A DNA stretch of 52,576 bases, taken from Bathymodiolus brooksi methanotrophic gill symbiont. Lineage in GTDB: Bacteria > Pseudomonadota > Gammaproteobacteria > Methylococcales > Methylomonadaceae. Positions 1-6,889 of this stretch are shown here, piece after piece; positions within the stretch are counted from its first letter, which is position 1, and each line of letters opens with the position of its first letter. Location of the stretch: contig JAJJBE010000106.1 in assembly GCA_020996635.1 (NCBI GenBank), positions 1 through 52,576 on the forward strand, written 5' to 3'. The notes under the pieces were generated by a model. That model was not told the origin of the DNA. It did no database searches and worked only from the letters and a program-made list of their open reading frames with translations. Made by a program: the position numbers and the translations under genes.

Positions 1-110
1 ACGCCCAAATTTTTAGCGATTTGAGGGATAGATTCATCAGAATCTAAGGCTAATTTAATAGCAGATTCTTTAAATTCGAGCGTGTAAGTATTTAGCTTTT
101 TCTTAGTCAT
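1..110 (-). CDS. IS3-family transposase OrfA, N-terminal part (runs off the window)
   Basis: The first 36 codons read leftward from ATG at 110 and begin MTKKKLNTYTLEFKESAIKL, followed by a stretch ending ESIPQIAKNLG. This is the usual start of the helix-turn-helix OrfA of IS3-family elements (transposase_8 type), which binds the IS ends. The gene continues past position 1, so length and the OrfB frameshift cannot be seen. The IS right end lies about 60 bases upstream of the start, as expected for the family. Confidence 0.8.
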   Translation of the reverse strand, partial: MTKKKLNTYTLEFKESAIKLALDSDESIPQIAKNLG

Positions 111-172
111 TTTGGGTACTCTATATTTAGGGGGTAAATCTTAGTTTTTGTGTCCTAAATAGTGTATCCACA
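1..172 (-). mobile_element. IS3-family insertion sequence, right end
   Basis: The element enters from outside the window and appears to end at 172. Read leftward from 172, it starts TGTGGATACACTATTTAGGA. IS3-family ends begin with TG and end with CA, which fits. The other inverted repeat and the target duplication are outside the window, so the exact boundary is inferred. Confidence 0.65.
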
Positions 173-295
173 TCAAACCTCTTGTTCACTTAAATTCACA
201 TCTGAAATTCTGGCATCTAATGTTTTCGATTGAGCGCTAAAATAGTGATCAGGAGAGTTGATAATTTCCTTTTTAATTAATTGTCCCTTTGTCAT
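173..295 (-). CDS. Short ORF (40 aa) ending exactly at the IS boundary, probably a truncated cassette gene
   Basis: ATG at 295 has a good ribosome binding site (AGGAG, seven bases upstream on the minus strand). The 40-residue product begins MTKGQLIKKEIINSPDHYFS and ends LSEQEV. The TGA stop at 173-175 touches the first base of the IS3-family element. The gene is therefore either naturally this short or cut by the IS insertion, with the stop made at the junction. I recognise no family. It lies in the cassette to the left of the first attC. Confidence 0.45.
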   Translation of the reverse strand: MTKGQLIKKEIINSPDHYFSAQSKTLDARISDVNLSEQEV

Positions 296-320
296 AAATA
301 CTCCTTAATCTGATTAAGTG

Positions 321-423
321 CCTAACGCCTGCTTCACCAGCGGCCGTGAGTGGCGCGTATTTTGCGGCTCTTTTGCAAAATTCGTGACGCTTACGGCAGT
401 CTGCGTGCAAGCACTTGTTAGGG
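321..423 (-). other. attC recombination site 1
   Basis: CCTAACG at the left and GTTAGGG at the right bound about 100 bp with internal complementarity (AGTGGCG...CGTGACGCTTACGGC and a GCAAAATT-type core). This is the R''/L''-L'/R' layout of an integron attC. The flanking TAAC/GTTA cores match the other sites of this array. Confidence 0.8.
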
Positions 424-503
424 TGTTGACATCCAAACTGCGATTACTGAATAGGCATATTAGATAAATTTAAACAAAACACTTGTACATAAATCTACTA
501 CGC

Positions 504-539
504 GGTTCAATAGTGGTTCTATATAACCGATATTGAACC
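504..539 (+). promoter_or_regulatory. Nested palindrome, candidate operator of the downstream RHH-like gene
   Basis: Outer arms GGTTCAATA (504-512) and TATTGAACC (531-539) are perfectly complementary. Inner arms GGTT (515-518) and AACC (525-528) share the same centre (521.5). The 36-bp element ends 21 bases before the ATG at 561, where a repressor would cover the promoter or leader. Because the downstream protein has an RHH-like N-terminus, autorepression is a reasonable inference. Confidence 0.6.
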
Positions 540-560
540 TACCTTAGGAATTAACTTTAA

Positions 561-1064
561 ATGCCATATGTACAGACTAAAATAAGATTAAAAAGTGATA
601 CCAATGACTTACTAAAAGATTATTGTTCAAATTTTGACTCTACACAATCCAAGGTAATTAATAAAGCCTTACTATCTTTGTTTAAACAAAACAAAGAGTT
701 TGCAGATAAGCATGATCTAAAAAAATATGGCGATTATCAATTAATTTCAGTTTCAGATATTGAAGACCTTATCTTTGAAAGATATAAGGTAATAATTTAC
801 ATCCATGCGAAACAAAAAGAAATAATAGGAATAAAACTCGATTATTGGCCTAAATGTATGGGTAATTATACAATTTTAGATTTTAAAGAACGAATTTTAA
901 GGACATGTTTAGCTAGGCAAGTACTGATTTCAGTTTTAAATCACGATTCTGTTGAACCCCACCAAAGAACTTTAATTAAAAGTTTAAAGTCAGGTTTTAT
1001 TGATAAAGGATTATCCTTAGATCATACAACATATTATGATATATGGGAGAATTTTACACCCTAA
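561..1064 (+). CDS. Ribbon-helix-helix-like DNA-binding protein, cassette-borne
   Basis: This 167-residue protein has an N-terminal segment (about 4-45: TKIRLKSDTNDLLKDYCSNF, then STQSKVINKALLSL) with the strand-helix-helix pattern of CopG/Arc-type RHH proteins. The remainder is charged and unrecognised. It is the only clear rightward gene in the array and has its own upstream region with a nested palindrome at 504-539, typical of a self-regulated cassette gene. AGGA about 12 bases upstream is a weak ribosome site. No toxin partner is visible in the same cassette, unless the cassette was once larger. The RHH assignment comes from pattern only. Confidence 0.6.
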   Translation: MPYVQTKIRLKSDTNDLLKDYCSNFDSTQSKVINKALLSLFKQNKEFADKHDLKKYGDYQLISVSDIEDLIFERYKVIIYIHAKQKEIIGIKLDYWPKCMGNYTILDFKERILRTCLARQVLISVLNHDSVEPHQRTLIKSLKSGFIDKGLSLDHTTYYDIWENFTP

Positions 1065-1067
1065 CAG

Positions 1068-1163
1068 TATGTTTTATAGGACTCCGTCCTACAAAACAAT
1101 ATTATCGGGATTCCCAGTAAATCCTGATTTCCTTTTGTTAAGTAGGACTCAAACCTACTTAAT
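1068..1163. other. Cluster of three hairpins after the RHH-like gene
   Basis: Three successive stem-loops follow the stop codon. TGTTTTATAGGAC pairs with GTCCTACAAAACA (1070-1097, one mismatch). ATCGGGATT pairs with AATCCTGAT (about 1104-1128). TTAAGTAGG pairs with CCTACTTAA (1138-1162). A T-rich tract does not follow any of them closely. They may be a terminator or processing structure, or a small structured RNA. No other feature is seen in 1164-1305. Confidence 0.5.
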
Positions 1164-1305
1164 ACACAAATCTACCATAAAAACTGATCTCAAGAAGAGT
1201 AAAAAACTAATAGTTTCACTGAAATATTTTTTCATTATTTTTTAAATCAGACGTATAAATAAAATCTATAGGATTTGCTGTGGAATAAATAAACTTCTTG
1301 AAGAG

Positions 1306-1411
1306 CCTAACGCCGCAAACACTTGCCCAAAACTCAGCCCTGTTTTTATGCTACGCTTATAGCATAAAAACAGGGCTGAGTTTTGGGTCAATGTGATTTG
1401 CCTTGTTCGGC
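1306..1411 (-). other. attC recombination site 2
   Basis: CCTAACG at 1306 and GTTCGGC at 1405 enclose a very long perfect stem: a 27-bp arm beginning CCCAAAACTCAGCCCTG pairs with the arm ending CAGGGCTGAGTTTTGGG around an 8-base loop. The L,D-transpeptidase stop codon lies four bases inside the cassette from this site. Confidence 0.8.
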
Positions 1412-1414
1412 AAA

Positions 1415-1936
1415 TCATGGCTCAATAACTATCTTCGTTCCAATTTTTATTGATGATGCAATTTCCTCTATAGCAGTGTTTGATACCGCTATACATCCCT
1501 CAGTCCAGTCAGTCCTAATAAGTAAAGGTGACAGCCACCCAAAACAATTTGGCATACCATGCACCATAATATCGCCGCCTGGTTCTTTCCCTGCTTTTAT
1601 GGCTTGTATTTTATCCATTGCATTTGGGTAAGAAATACGAATAGCTTTGTGATATGAGCTATTTGGATGTTTCCAGTCAATAAAATATATCCCTTCAGGA
1701 GTTTTTCCATCACCCTCTTTTGTTTTATGAGCTTTAGGATTTCTACCAAGTGAAATTGAGTATGATTTGATATGATTTCCATTATTAAATAATGACAACA
1801 TCCTTTGTTCTTTTTTCACTACAATCTTATCTATTTCCTTGATCTTCTCCTGAAATAACCTAGGATGTAATTTATCAAAATAAATTGCAATAAAAAATAC
1901 AGCTACGCAAATAAATAGAATTTTCTTTAACATCAT
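1415..1936 (-). CDS. L,D-transpeptidase catalytic-domain (YkuD) protein
   Basis: The 173-residue protein starts with a membrane anchor (about 4-20, ILFICVAVFFIAIYF) followed by a YkuD domain. The catalytic signature is present: His126-Gly127 (DIMVHGMP) and WTEGCIAVS with the nucleophile Cys148. Such enzymes cross-link or modify peptidoglycan, or attach proteins to it, from the periplasmic face. The start overlaps the stop of the preceding gene (1933-1936, ATGA), so translation is probably coupled. It is the last gene of a multi-gene cassette ending four bases from attC 2. LysM or other wall-binding domains are absent. Confidence 0.85.
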   Translation of the reverse strand: MMLKKILFICVAVFFIAIYFDKLHPRLFQEKIKEIDKIVVKKEQRMLSLFNNGNHIKSYSISLGRNPKAHKTKEGDGKTPEGIYFIDWKHPNSSYHKAIRISYPNAMDKIQAIKAGKEPGGDIMVHGMPNCFGWLSPLLIRTDWTEGCIAVSNTAIEEIASSIKIGTKIVIEP

Positions 1937-2472
1937 TCAATTAACACTTCTGATCCGTCCATTTTACCATCATCAGTTGAATCACTTTCAAAATATTGAA
2001 TGTTTTCTTCAGATGTAAAAATATTACCATTTACTTCATTTCGCTTGTCGTATATTACATTCATGTTTGAATCAAACTTTAGAATACCTTCTTTAATATA
2101 ATTATTCGTTAGTTCTATGTCTGTTTTTAGTTGTTCTAGATCTTTATCAGAAAGGCTAGAAATAATAGTACTATCTAGCATCATCAGTCCATTTTCGGTT
2201 AACTTTAATGGTAATTTTTCTTCAGCAGGTTCATTGTTGTTTCTATTTTTCTTCACAACAATTACTTTATCATACGCACTAACCAAATAGTATTTGGTTG
2301 TTTCTCCATTATTACCCTTATATAAATAATATGGTGTTTCACCATCTTCAATGAAATAGTAACCAGCGATAGTAGTGTAACTTAATGTTGGATACTTAGT
2401 ATTTAACTCGTACTCTGCATCACTAGCAACAATCGGAGGATAAGAATACCATTCCTTATTTATTTTAGACAT
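1933..2472 (-). CDS. Unrecognised protein, C-terminal part of a frameshifted membrane-anchored gene
   Basis: From ATG at 2472 this frame gives 179 residues (MSKINKEWYSYPP...). The same frame stays open upstream to about 2930 without a stop, coding for a hydrophobic anchor and a soluble domain described in the next entry. The ATG at 2472 is therefore probably internal. The protein is rich in Tyr, Asn, Lys and Glu, ends in acidic residues, and matches no family I know. It overlaps the L,D-transpeptidase start by four bases, indicating one transcript and probably a shared envelope role. Confidence 0.6.
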   Translation of the reverse strand: MSKINKEWYSYPPIVASDAEYELNTKYPTLSYTTIAGYYFIEDGETPYYLYKGNNGETTKYYLVSAYDKVIVVKKNRNNNEPAEEKLPLKLTENGLMMLDSTIISSLSDKDLEQLKTDIELTNNYIKEGILKFDSNMNVIYDKRNEVNGNIFTSEENIQYFESDSTDDGKMDGSEVLIE

Positions 2473-2948
2473 TCTTCCTAATTCTTTTTCTCCAGAAGAA
2501 TACTCTCGAAATATAGAAACCCCTACAATTTTATTATTGGCATATAAGGGAATGAATTGTGAAGAAGCTTCTATTAGATCAAAAAAATTATTTACGCTTA
2601 TAGATTCACCAGCCTCTACATCGTAGATAAAACCATCCTCTAGCCCTGCTATGGAGAAGATTTCATTGTAAAACTTTGATGCTAGTTTTTCAGCTTCCTT
2701 ATCTGTTTTCGCAATGACTTTGATATCTTTAGATGTTATTTTTTTTTGCTCTTTCTTAACCTCATGTAAATCTATGCTTTCTTCAGTTAAGCTAACAACA
2801 CTATGTTTGACTGACTCGGTTAAAGGTTTTATGTTTTTTACTGGTTCTATTTTAAGTTCATCTCCAAAATAAAATAATGCAAATACGACTAAGCCAATTC
2901 CAAAAATAATAATTATAATAATATGTTTTTTTTCATTAGTGCATCCAT
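2473..2948 (-). pseudogene. 5' part of the same gene: N-terminal membrane anchor separated by a frameshift at an A8 run
   Basis: ATG codons at 2948 and 2936 begin MDALMKKN, but this frame stops after a few codons. The -1 frame reads KHIIIIIIFGIGLVVFALFY, a transmembrane segment, then about 140 residues running in frame into the ORF starting at 2472. The switch point is the run of eight A (T run 2926-2933 on the plus strand), read as AAA AAA AAC in the zero frame. One extra A, or -1 slippage, restores a single protein of about 335 residues. A terminator-like hairpin lies directly upstream. Confidence 0.55.
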
Positions 2949-2950
2949 AA

Positions 2951-2976
2951 AAAGGTAGCTCTTACGAGCTACCTTT
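2951..2976 (-). terminator. Perfect 11-bp hairpin between two cassette genes
   Basis: AAAGGTAGCTC and GAGCTACCTTT pair perfectly around TTAC. Read leftward it is followed by a short T run just before the ATG at 2948. It can end transcripts of the C39-like gene or act as an attenuator inside the cassette. Confidence 0.65.
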
Positions 2977-2981
2977 TATTA

Positions 2982-3263
2982 CTATACTTTCGGGCTACTG
3001 TTATAAAGATACATATGTTCACGTAGCCAAGGTAATCTACTGCCTGTAGGCTTCCAATATGATGCCAATTCATTTTGGCTCATGTATCTCCTTGGGCTAA
3101 TTGCTTGCCTCCTAACAATACCACCAGCGCTTGATCCTGTAATATTAACATTTCCATAAATTATAGCTGGGCTGAAATTTTTACCCATAGTTGTAGCCAA
3201 TGTAGAAATGGCATTTTTTATGGTTTTATCTTTCCTTTCTTTCATTGTCACGTTGAGTCCCAA
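2982..3263 (-). CDS. C-terminal part of a C39-like peptidase, separated by a frameshift
   Basis: This open frame (MGLNVTMKERKDKTIKNAIS...) is the -1 continuation of the C39-like ORF at 3290-3628. Between the two, the -1 frame reads KKLVDYINRTQKLGLNVTMK without a stop. The residue pattern, ending in NELASYWKPTGSRLPWLREH, is plausible for the second half of a papain-fold domain. I expect no independent translation; it is one gene with the entry at 3290. Confidence 0.5.
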   Translation of the reverse strand: MGLNVTMKERKDKTIKNAISTLATTMGKNFSPAIIYGNVNITGSSAGGIVRRQAISPRRYMSQNELASYWKPTGSRLPWLREHMYLYNSSPKV

Positions 3264-3289
3264 CTTTTGGGTTCTATTGATATAATCAA

Positions 3290-3628
3290 CTAATTTTTTT
3301 GCCCTTTCTTTAGTTCCTCCGTTGTCAATCCACTGGTTTTTCCACCAGTAGTATTAATATATGCATGAATACTGGCTGGATCATATTTTCTAGCGTTGCC
3401 TTTTTTATGAGTTTCCCAAAACATTTGCATAGCTGTTGTTGTAGAACCACAAGTATAATTCGTTGGTTGTCCGTACTGTGGTACACCAAACCAACGAGCA
3501 ACTAATTTTCCTTTTATTTTTTGGTCGTATGTACTCGAAAGGTAAGGGTATCTCTCCCATCCTGCGTGTACAGCACTTACTGAAAATGCAGATATTGCAA
3601 CAATTATTAATATACTTTTTTTAAACAT
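3290..3628 (-). CDS. Secreted C39-like cysteine peptidase, N-terminal part (frameshifted)
   Basis: I start it at ATG 3628 (MFKKSILIIVAISAFSVSAV), because GAGGAAA lies at the right distance and a clear signal peptide ends at AVHA; an upstream ATG at 3649 is less likely. The mature part contains WFGVPQYGQPTNYTCGSTTT, the catalytic-Cys region of C39_2-like papain-fold peptidases. The frame ends at a run of seven A (3294-3300) with TAG; the -1 frame continues into 2982-3263, where the rest of the domain should be. It heads a three-gene cassette of exported proteins. Confidence 0.7.
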   Translation of the reverse strand: MFKKSILIIVAISAFSVSAVHAGWERYPYLSSTYDQKIKGKLVARWFGVPQYGQPTNYTCGSTTTAMQMFWETHKKGNARKYDPASIHAYINTTGGKTSGLTTEELKKGQKN

Positions 3629-3685
3629 ATTATTTTCCTCATACCCCAATTAAAAAATGACCAGACAACGACAGGGCTTTCATTG

Positions 3686-3813
3686 CCTAACACCAAATTC
3701 AGTGGCCGCTGGCAGATATACGATAAACTCTACTAACACACTGAACTTTGATATAAAATGACCTCTGGAAACGAGTGGCGCTGCCAGCGGTCGACTGCAA
3801 TTTTTTGTTATGT
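3686..3813 (-). other. attC recombination site 3
   Basis: CCTAACA (3686) and GTTATGT (3807) bound about 128 bp with matching arms CAGTGGCCGCTGGCAG...CTGCCAGCGGTCGACTGC. It is the longest attC here, of VCR-like size. The KAP gene stop lies five bases inside the next cassette. Confidence 0.75.
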
Positions 3814-3817
3814 GCTT

Positions 3818-5134
3818 TCAACGTTTGAATGTTTCTAACCATTCACAAATATCGACTACTGCCGACCTGCCGTGACCTCTTCCTTCAGAAAAATTGCCAT
3901 GTGTTAAAAGCTCTTTTACTTCATCTTCACCAGAAAGATAGTATTTCAATAACCACCGAAGAGGATGACCTTCGGGTTTATAATCCTTCCAATGGTCTGT
4001 CTCAAATGATTGTAACTGAGTTTCTTTTATTGCTTTTTCATAAGATATATTTCCTAAGGCTAGCTTTCTATAAGTATTAGGATATAACACTTTAATAATG
4101 CACAAATAAATTGAAAGCCATGAATAATCAGGGTTTAAGTTTCCATCAGTTAAATTATGAATGATTGCGTAATTTGATAAACTCCGCTCTATTTCTCTCA
4201 ATGAAATATTGTAATGATCAATTAGCTCTTCATATAATTCAAACCCTACCTGCTCAGTTCTGGTTTTTATCTCAAAATCCATTCTTTTTAAGCAATCATT
4301 TAAATATTTTTTTCCATTACTGGTATATCCGTCTGGTGATTTTGGTAACCCAGTCCAAATATGAACAAATTTTTGTAGATATTTAGTAGAGTCAATTCCT
4401 GCGCCATACCTTGAACGTATAACCTCATCCATTTGTTCTCTATTCATGACTAGAACAAACACAATTCCGGGAATTGAAAATATGTGTTTGATTTTTTCCA
4501 GTAAATCGAGAGCAAATGATGGTTTACATCTATCTAATTCATCTATGATAAATACAATTTTATTACCACCACCTACTGTTTCAGCTGTTGCTGATAAAGT
4601 AATTTTGAACTCTTCAATTGATGCTTTATCATCTTTAAGTGAATCTAAACGACTAGATATATAACTATCGGACATATCTGTAATTTCTTTTTCTGCCCCA
4701 GCTCCCTCCAAAACTGTTTCATCCAATACACCAGCAGTTAATGCTTTTAACCCTATTCTAATACTGGCTTTGCCGATAGTTTTAATTGCAGAAACCGCTT
4801 TATTTTTGAATTCTTCTTTAGTTTCAGTTTCTTCATCCAATAATGAATAGACCTCTCCAACCAATGCCAGCAGAGGATCATCTAGGAAATCATTTTGAAA
4901 GGCATCAAAATAGATACTTTCGATATTTTGTTCTTTAAGCATTCCTTGCCACATTTTAACAAATGTAGTCTTACCCTCTCCCCAAGGAGCATCAATAGCT
5001 AAAACCAATTCATCACTAACATTTTCGATAAGATTACTTAATTTTTCAGCAAAGTTTTTTCTTTGAAAAATATCCTTTTCTGGTAGAAAACCTTCATATT
5101 CTTCAATTTCTACTGGTGATGGAGTTAGTTTCAT
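3818..5134 (-). CDS. KAP-family P-loop NTPase
   Basis: This 438-residue protein carries a Walker A loop APWGEGKTTF (about 49-58) and a Walker B strand KIVFIIDELDRCKPS (about 192-206). The segment after Walker B, FSIPGIVFVLVMNREQM, and the YLQKFVHIW motif are typical of KAP ATPases (STAND-like signalling NTPases named for Kidins220/ARMS and PifA). The family often has transmembrane helices inserted between Walker A and B; here that stretch (about 115-145) is only mildly hydrophobic. Bacterial members include the phage-exclusion protein PifA, so a defence role is possible but unproven. It is alone in its cassette, bounded by attC 3 and attC 4. Confidence 0.85.
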   Translation of the reverse strand: MKLTPSPVEIEEYEGFLPEKDIFQRKNFAEKLSNLIENVSDELVLAIDAPWGEGKTTFVKMWQGMLKEQNIESIYFDAFQNDFLDDPLLALVGEVYSLLDEETETKEEFKNKAVSAIKTIGKASIRIGLKALTAGVLDETVLEGAGAEKEITDMSDSYISSRLDSLKDDKASIEEFKITLSATAETVGGGNKIVFIIDELDRCKPSFALDLLEKIKHIFSIPGIVFVLVMNREQMDEVIRSRYGAGIDSTKYLQKFVHIWTGLPKSPDGYTSNGKKYLNDCLKRMDFEIKTRTEQVGFELYEELIDHYNISLREIERSLSNYAIIHNLTDGNLNPDYSWLSIYLCIIKVLYPNTYRKLALGNISYEKAIKETQLQSFETDHWKDYKPEGHPLRWLLKYYLSGEDEVKELLTHGNFSEGRGHGRSAVVDICEWLETFKR

Positions 5135-5157
5135 ATTTTGGGATTAGTCCTTTTTAC

Positions 5158-5254
5158 ACATAACGCCCAAATCACTTGCCGTAAAAAGGGGCGGTTTTTT
5201 TGCATCGCAAAAAAAATGACGCTTTTTACGGTCAAGTGGATTTGATTGTTAGGT
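5158..5254 (-). other. attC recombination site 4
   Basis: TAACGCC at 5161 and GTTAGGT at 5248 enclose arms CACTTGCCGTAAAAAG and CTTTTTACGGTCAAGTG, with a central GGGGCGGTTTTTTTGC / GCAAAAAAAATGACGC section. This core is shared almost letter for letter with attC 5 and attC 8, marking a common subfamily. Confidence 0.85.
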
Positions 5255-5287
5255 TTTCTTACTAGATAACACTAAGATAAATGTTAA

Positions 5288-5491
5288 TTATGGTTCAAGC
5301 TTTGCTATTTCTTCTATTAATGATTTACCTAGTTCTTCTCCTTGTTCTCTGTATATCTCATGTCCTTCTGGTGTATGTTCTAGCGATGTTTTCATTGTTG
5401 CTGATCTAATCAGGCTATCAACAATACCTTTTTTAAAAGATGCACGGCGACCTTCAGGTAATGTATCTGGGATTTCTAATTCAATAATCAT
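5288..5491 (-). CDS. Small unrecognised cassette protein (67 aa)
   Basis: The protein begins MIIELEIPDTLPEGRRASFK and has a charged, helical C-terminal half (REQGEELGKSLIEEIAKLEP). A GGAG-like site (TTGGAGATATGA) stands before the ATG at 5491. Its size and charge would suit an antitoxin or a small binding protein, but no fold is recognisable. It shares a cassette with the acidic ORF at 5712-5900. Confidence 0.6.
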   Translation of the reverse strand: MIIELEIPDTLPEGRRASFKKGIVDSLIRSATMKTSLEHTPEGHEIYREQGEELGKSLIEEIAKLEP

Positions 5492-5711
5492 TTCATATCT
5501 CCAAGTTAATTACTTATAATCCTAACTCTAAAATTCAGATACAATTTAAAATATATCCTTTATACATATATTTTAAAATATCAAATGTATTTAAAAACAT
5601 TAGTGATGCTTTCAACAGGTTTCTGTATGTAATTTTTAGCTATAATATTAAAACGGAACACTATTAAAAATGTCCCGCATTATATTACTAACTCTATTTA
5701 ATTAAACAAAA

Positions 5712-5900
5712 CTAATCATCATCGTCGTCATCTTCCACTGCACCTAACCAACCAGGATCACCAGGCTCCATATCCCAATCTTGACTTTTTCCACTATCTT
5801 CTGCTCCAGAATCATAATCATCATCACCACTCATAATATACATGGCATACATGTTTCTTCCTTTTTCTACAGTATTTATACTAAACATTTTCATCTCCAC
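5712..5900 (-). CDS. Small acidic unrecognised cassette protein
   Basis: The ORF (62 aa) ends in a run of aspartates (VEDDDDDD) and is strongly acidic from about residue 25 onward. ATG at 5900 or the in-frame ATG codons just downstream could be the start; GGTGTGGAGATG gives the first a ribosome site. No family is recognised. The acidic tail resembles DNA-mimic or chaperone-like small proteins only in composition. The 211 bases between this ORF and the one at 5288 hold nothing I can identify. Confidence 0.5.
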   Translation of the reverse strand: MEMKMFSINTVEKGRNMYAMYIMSGDDDYDSGAEDSGKSQDWDMEPGDPGWLGAVEDDDDDD

Positions 5901-5940
5901 ACCCTATAAATAAAATATTGCTAGATCAGGGCATTAAAAA

Positions 5941-6037
5941 CCTAACACCCGCTTCAGCCGACGTAAAAAGGGGCGATTTTTTTGCCTCAGCAAAAAAAAT
6001 GACGCTTTTTACGGTCGGCTGGAAGCGATTGTTAGTA
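5941..6037 (-). other. attC recombination site 5
   Basis: CCTAACA at 5941 and GTTAGTA at 6031 bound arms CAGCCGACGTAAAAAG and CTTTTTACGGTCGGCTG. The centre matches that of attC 4. Confidence 0.85.
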
Positions 6038-6101
6038 ATTTTTTCATACCACGATATATTATATATTGGCTGATCTCATGACTTTAGCTAATAAAAAATG
6101 T

Positions 6102-6425
6102 CTACAGGTAGTCTTTTCGTAAACCTGAAGTTAAATATAAATTTATTTCATATTTCAAATGTTCCATAAAAAATTCGGGTTCACTTATGTCAAATACTTT
6201 AATAAATTTAGCACTTATATTAATAAGTACAGTTCCTGAAATTGTTTCGCCCTTACTCTCTGCGGCCTCTTTAAATGCTCTCATCACTGTTTGAACAATT
6301 TCTATAATTTTTTCATCCGATAGATGTTTTTTATTTACTAAAATAGGCTTGAACATTTCTACTGTTGAGGCATTAAGTTGATCTAGTAGTGTTTCTGGAT
6401 TCTTTTTTTTGAAAAAACCAAACAT
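6102..6425 (-). CDS. Unrecognised soluble protein (107 aa), cassette-borne
   Basis: I start at ATG 6425 (MFGFFKKKNPETLLDQ) because AGGAAAAATAAT provides a ribosome site; an upstream start at 6470 adds 15 basic residues. The product is mostly helical and charged. No family is recognised. It lies 10 bases downstream of the membrane protein gene 6436-6768, so the two are probably co-transcribed. Confidence 0.6.
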   Translation of the reverse strand: MFGFFKKKNPETLLDQLNASTVEMFKPILVNKKHLSDEKIIEIVQTVMRAFKEAAESKGETISGTVLINISAKFIKVFDISEPEFFMEHLKYEINLYLTSGLRKDYL

Positions 6426-6435
6426 ATTATTTTTC

Positions 6436-6768
6436 CTAGTTATTTTTGTTATTTTCTTTTGACTTCTCAATTAACTCTGTAATTAATTCTAAATTTTTAC
6501 TTGATTTATTCCATACGGCATCACTATCAACTACACTATTATCGTATTCCTGAGTTGTAAGTATATTATTTGCACCATTCTTTATAAGAGCAATACCATA
6601 TATAGCAACTTCAAATGGTAATAACAGTATTGCAGGGGCAAAAAATAGCAATAAAATACCTATAATTACCGAGCCAAAACAAAAAGCTAACCATGCAATT
6701 CCTGCTGTACCACCCCCAATCATCAAGCAGAACCCTATTATTATTCGTACTATATTTCCAAAGATCAT
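6436..6768 (-). CDS. Small membrane protein, cassette-borne
   Basis: This 110-residue protein has two or three hydrophobic stretches between residues 3 and 65 (IVRIIIGFCLMIGGGTAGIA; FGSVIIGILLLFFAPAIL) and a hydrophilic tail that ends in KSKENNKNN. It is probably an inner-membrane protein. It precedes the soluble ORF 6102-6425 and forms a two-gene unit with it. Function unknown. Confidence 0.6.
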   Translation of the reverse strand: MIFGNIVRIIIGFCLMIGGGTAGIAWLAFCFGSVIIGILLLFFAPAILLLPFEVAIYGIALIKNGANNILTTQEYDNSVVDSDAVWNKSSKNLELITELIEKSKENNKNN

Positions 6769-6889
6769 GTTTAATTAATAACCTATTTTTATACACACTT
6801 GATTGTTAGCCGTTTATTTTCCTGTAAATAGTCATTAATTTCTCTTTTATTAAATTAAAGTAATCACTATCAATTTTGTAAGAAAAGCC

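Noticed and set aside
1036-1245. Rightward ORF of 69 codons after the RHH-like gene
   Set aside because: It overlaps the RHH-like gene end and runs through three hairpins. Composition is non-coding and there is no ribosome site.
1597-1782. Leftward ORF inside the L,D-transpeptidase gene
   Set aside because: It lies in another frame of a gene with clear catalytic motifs.
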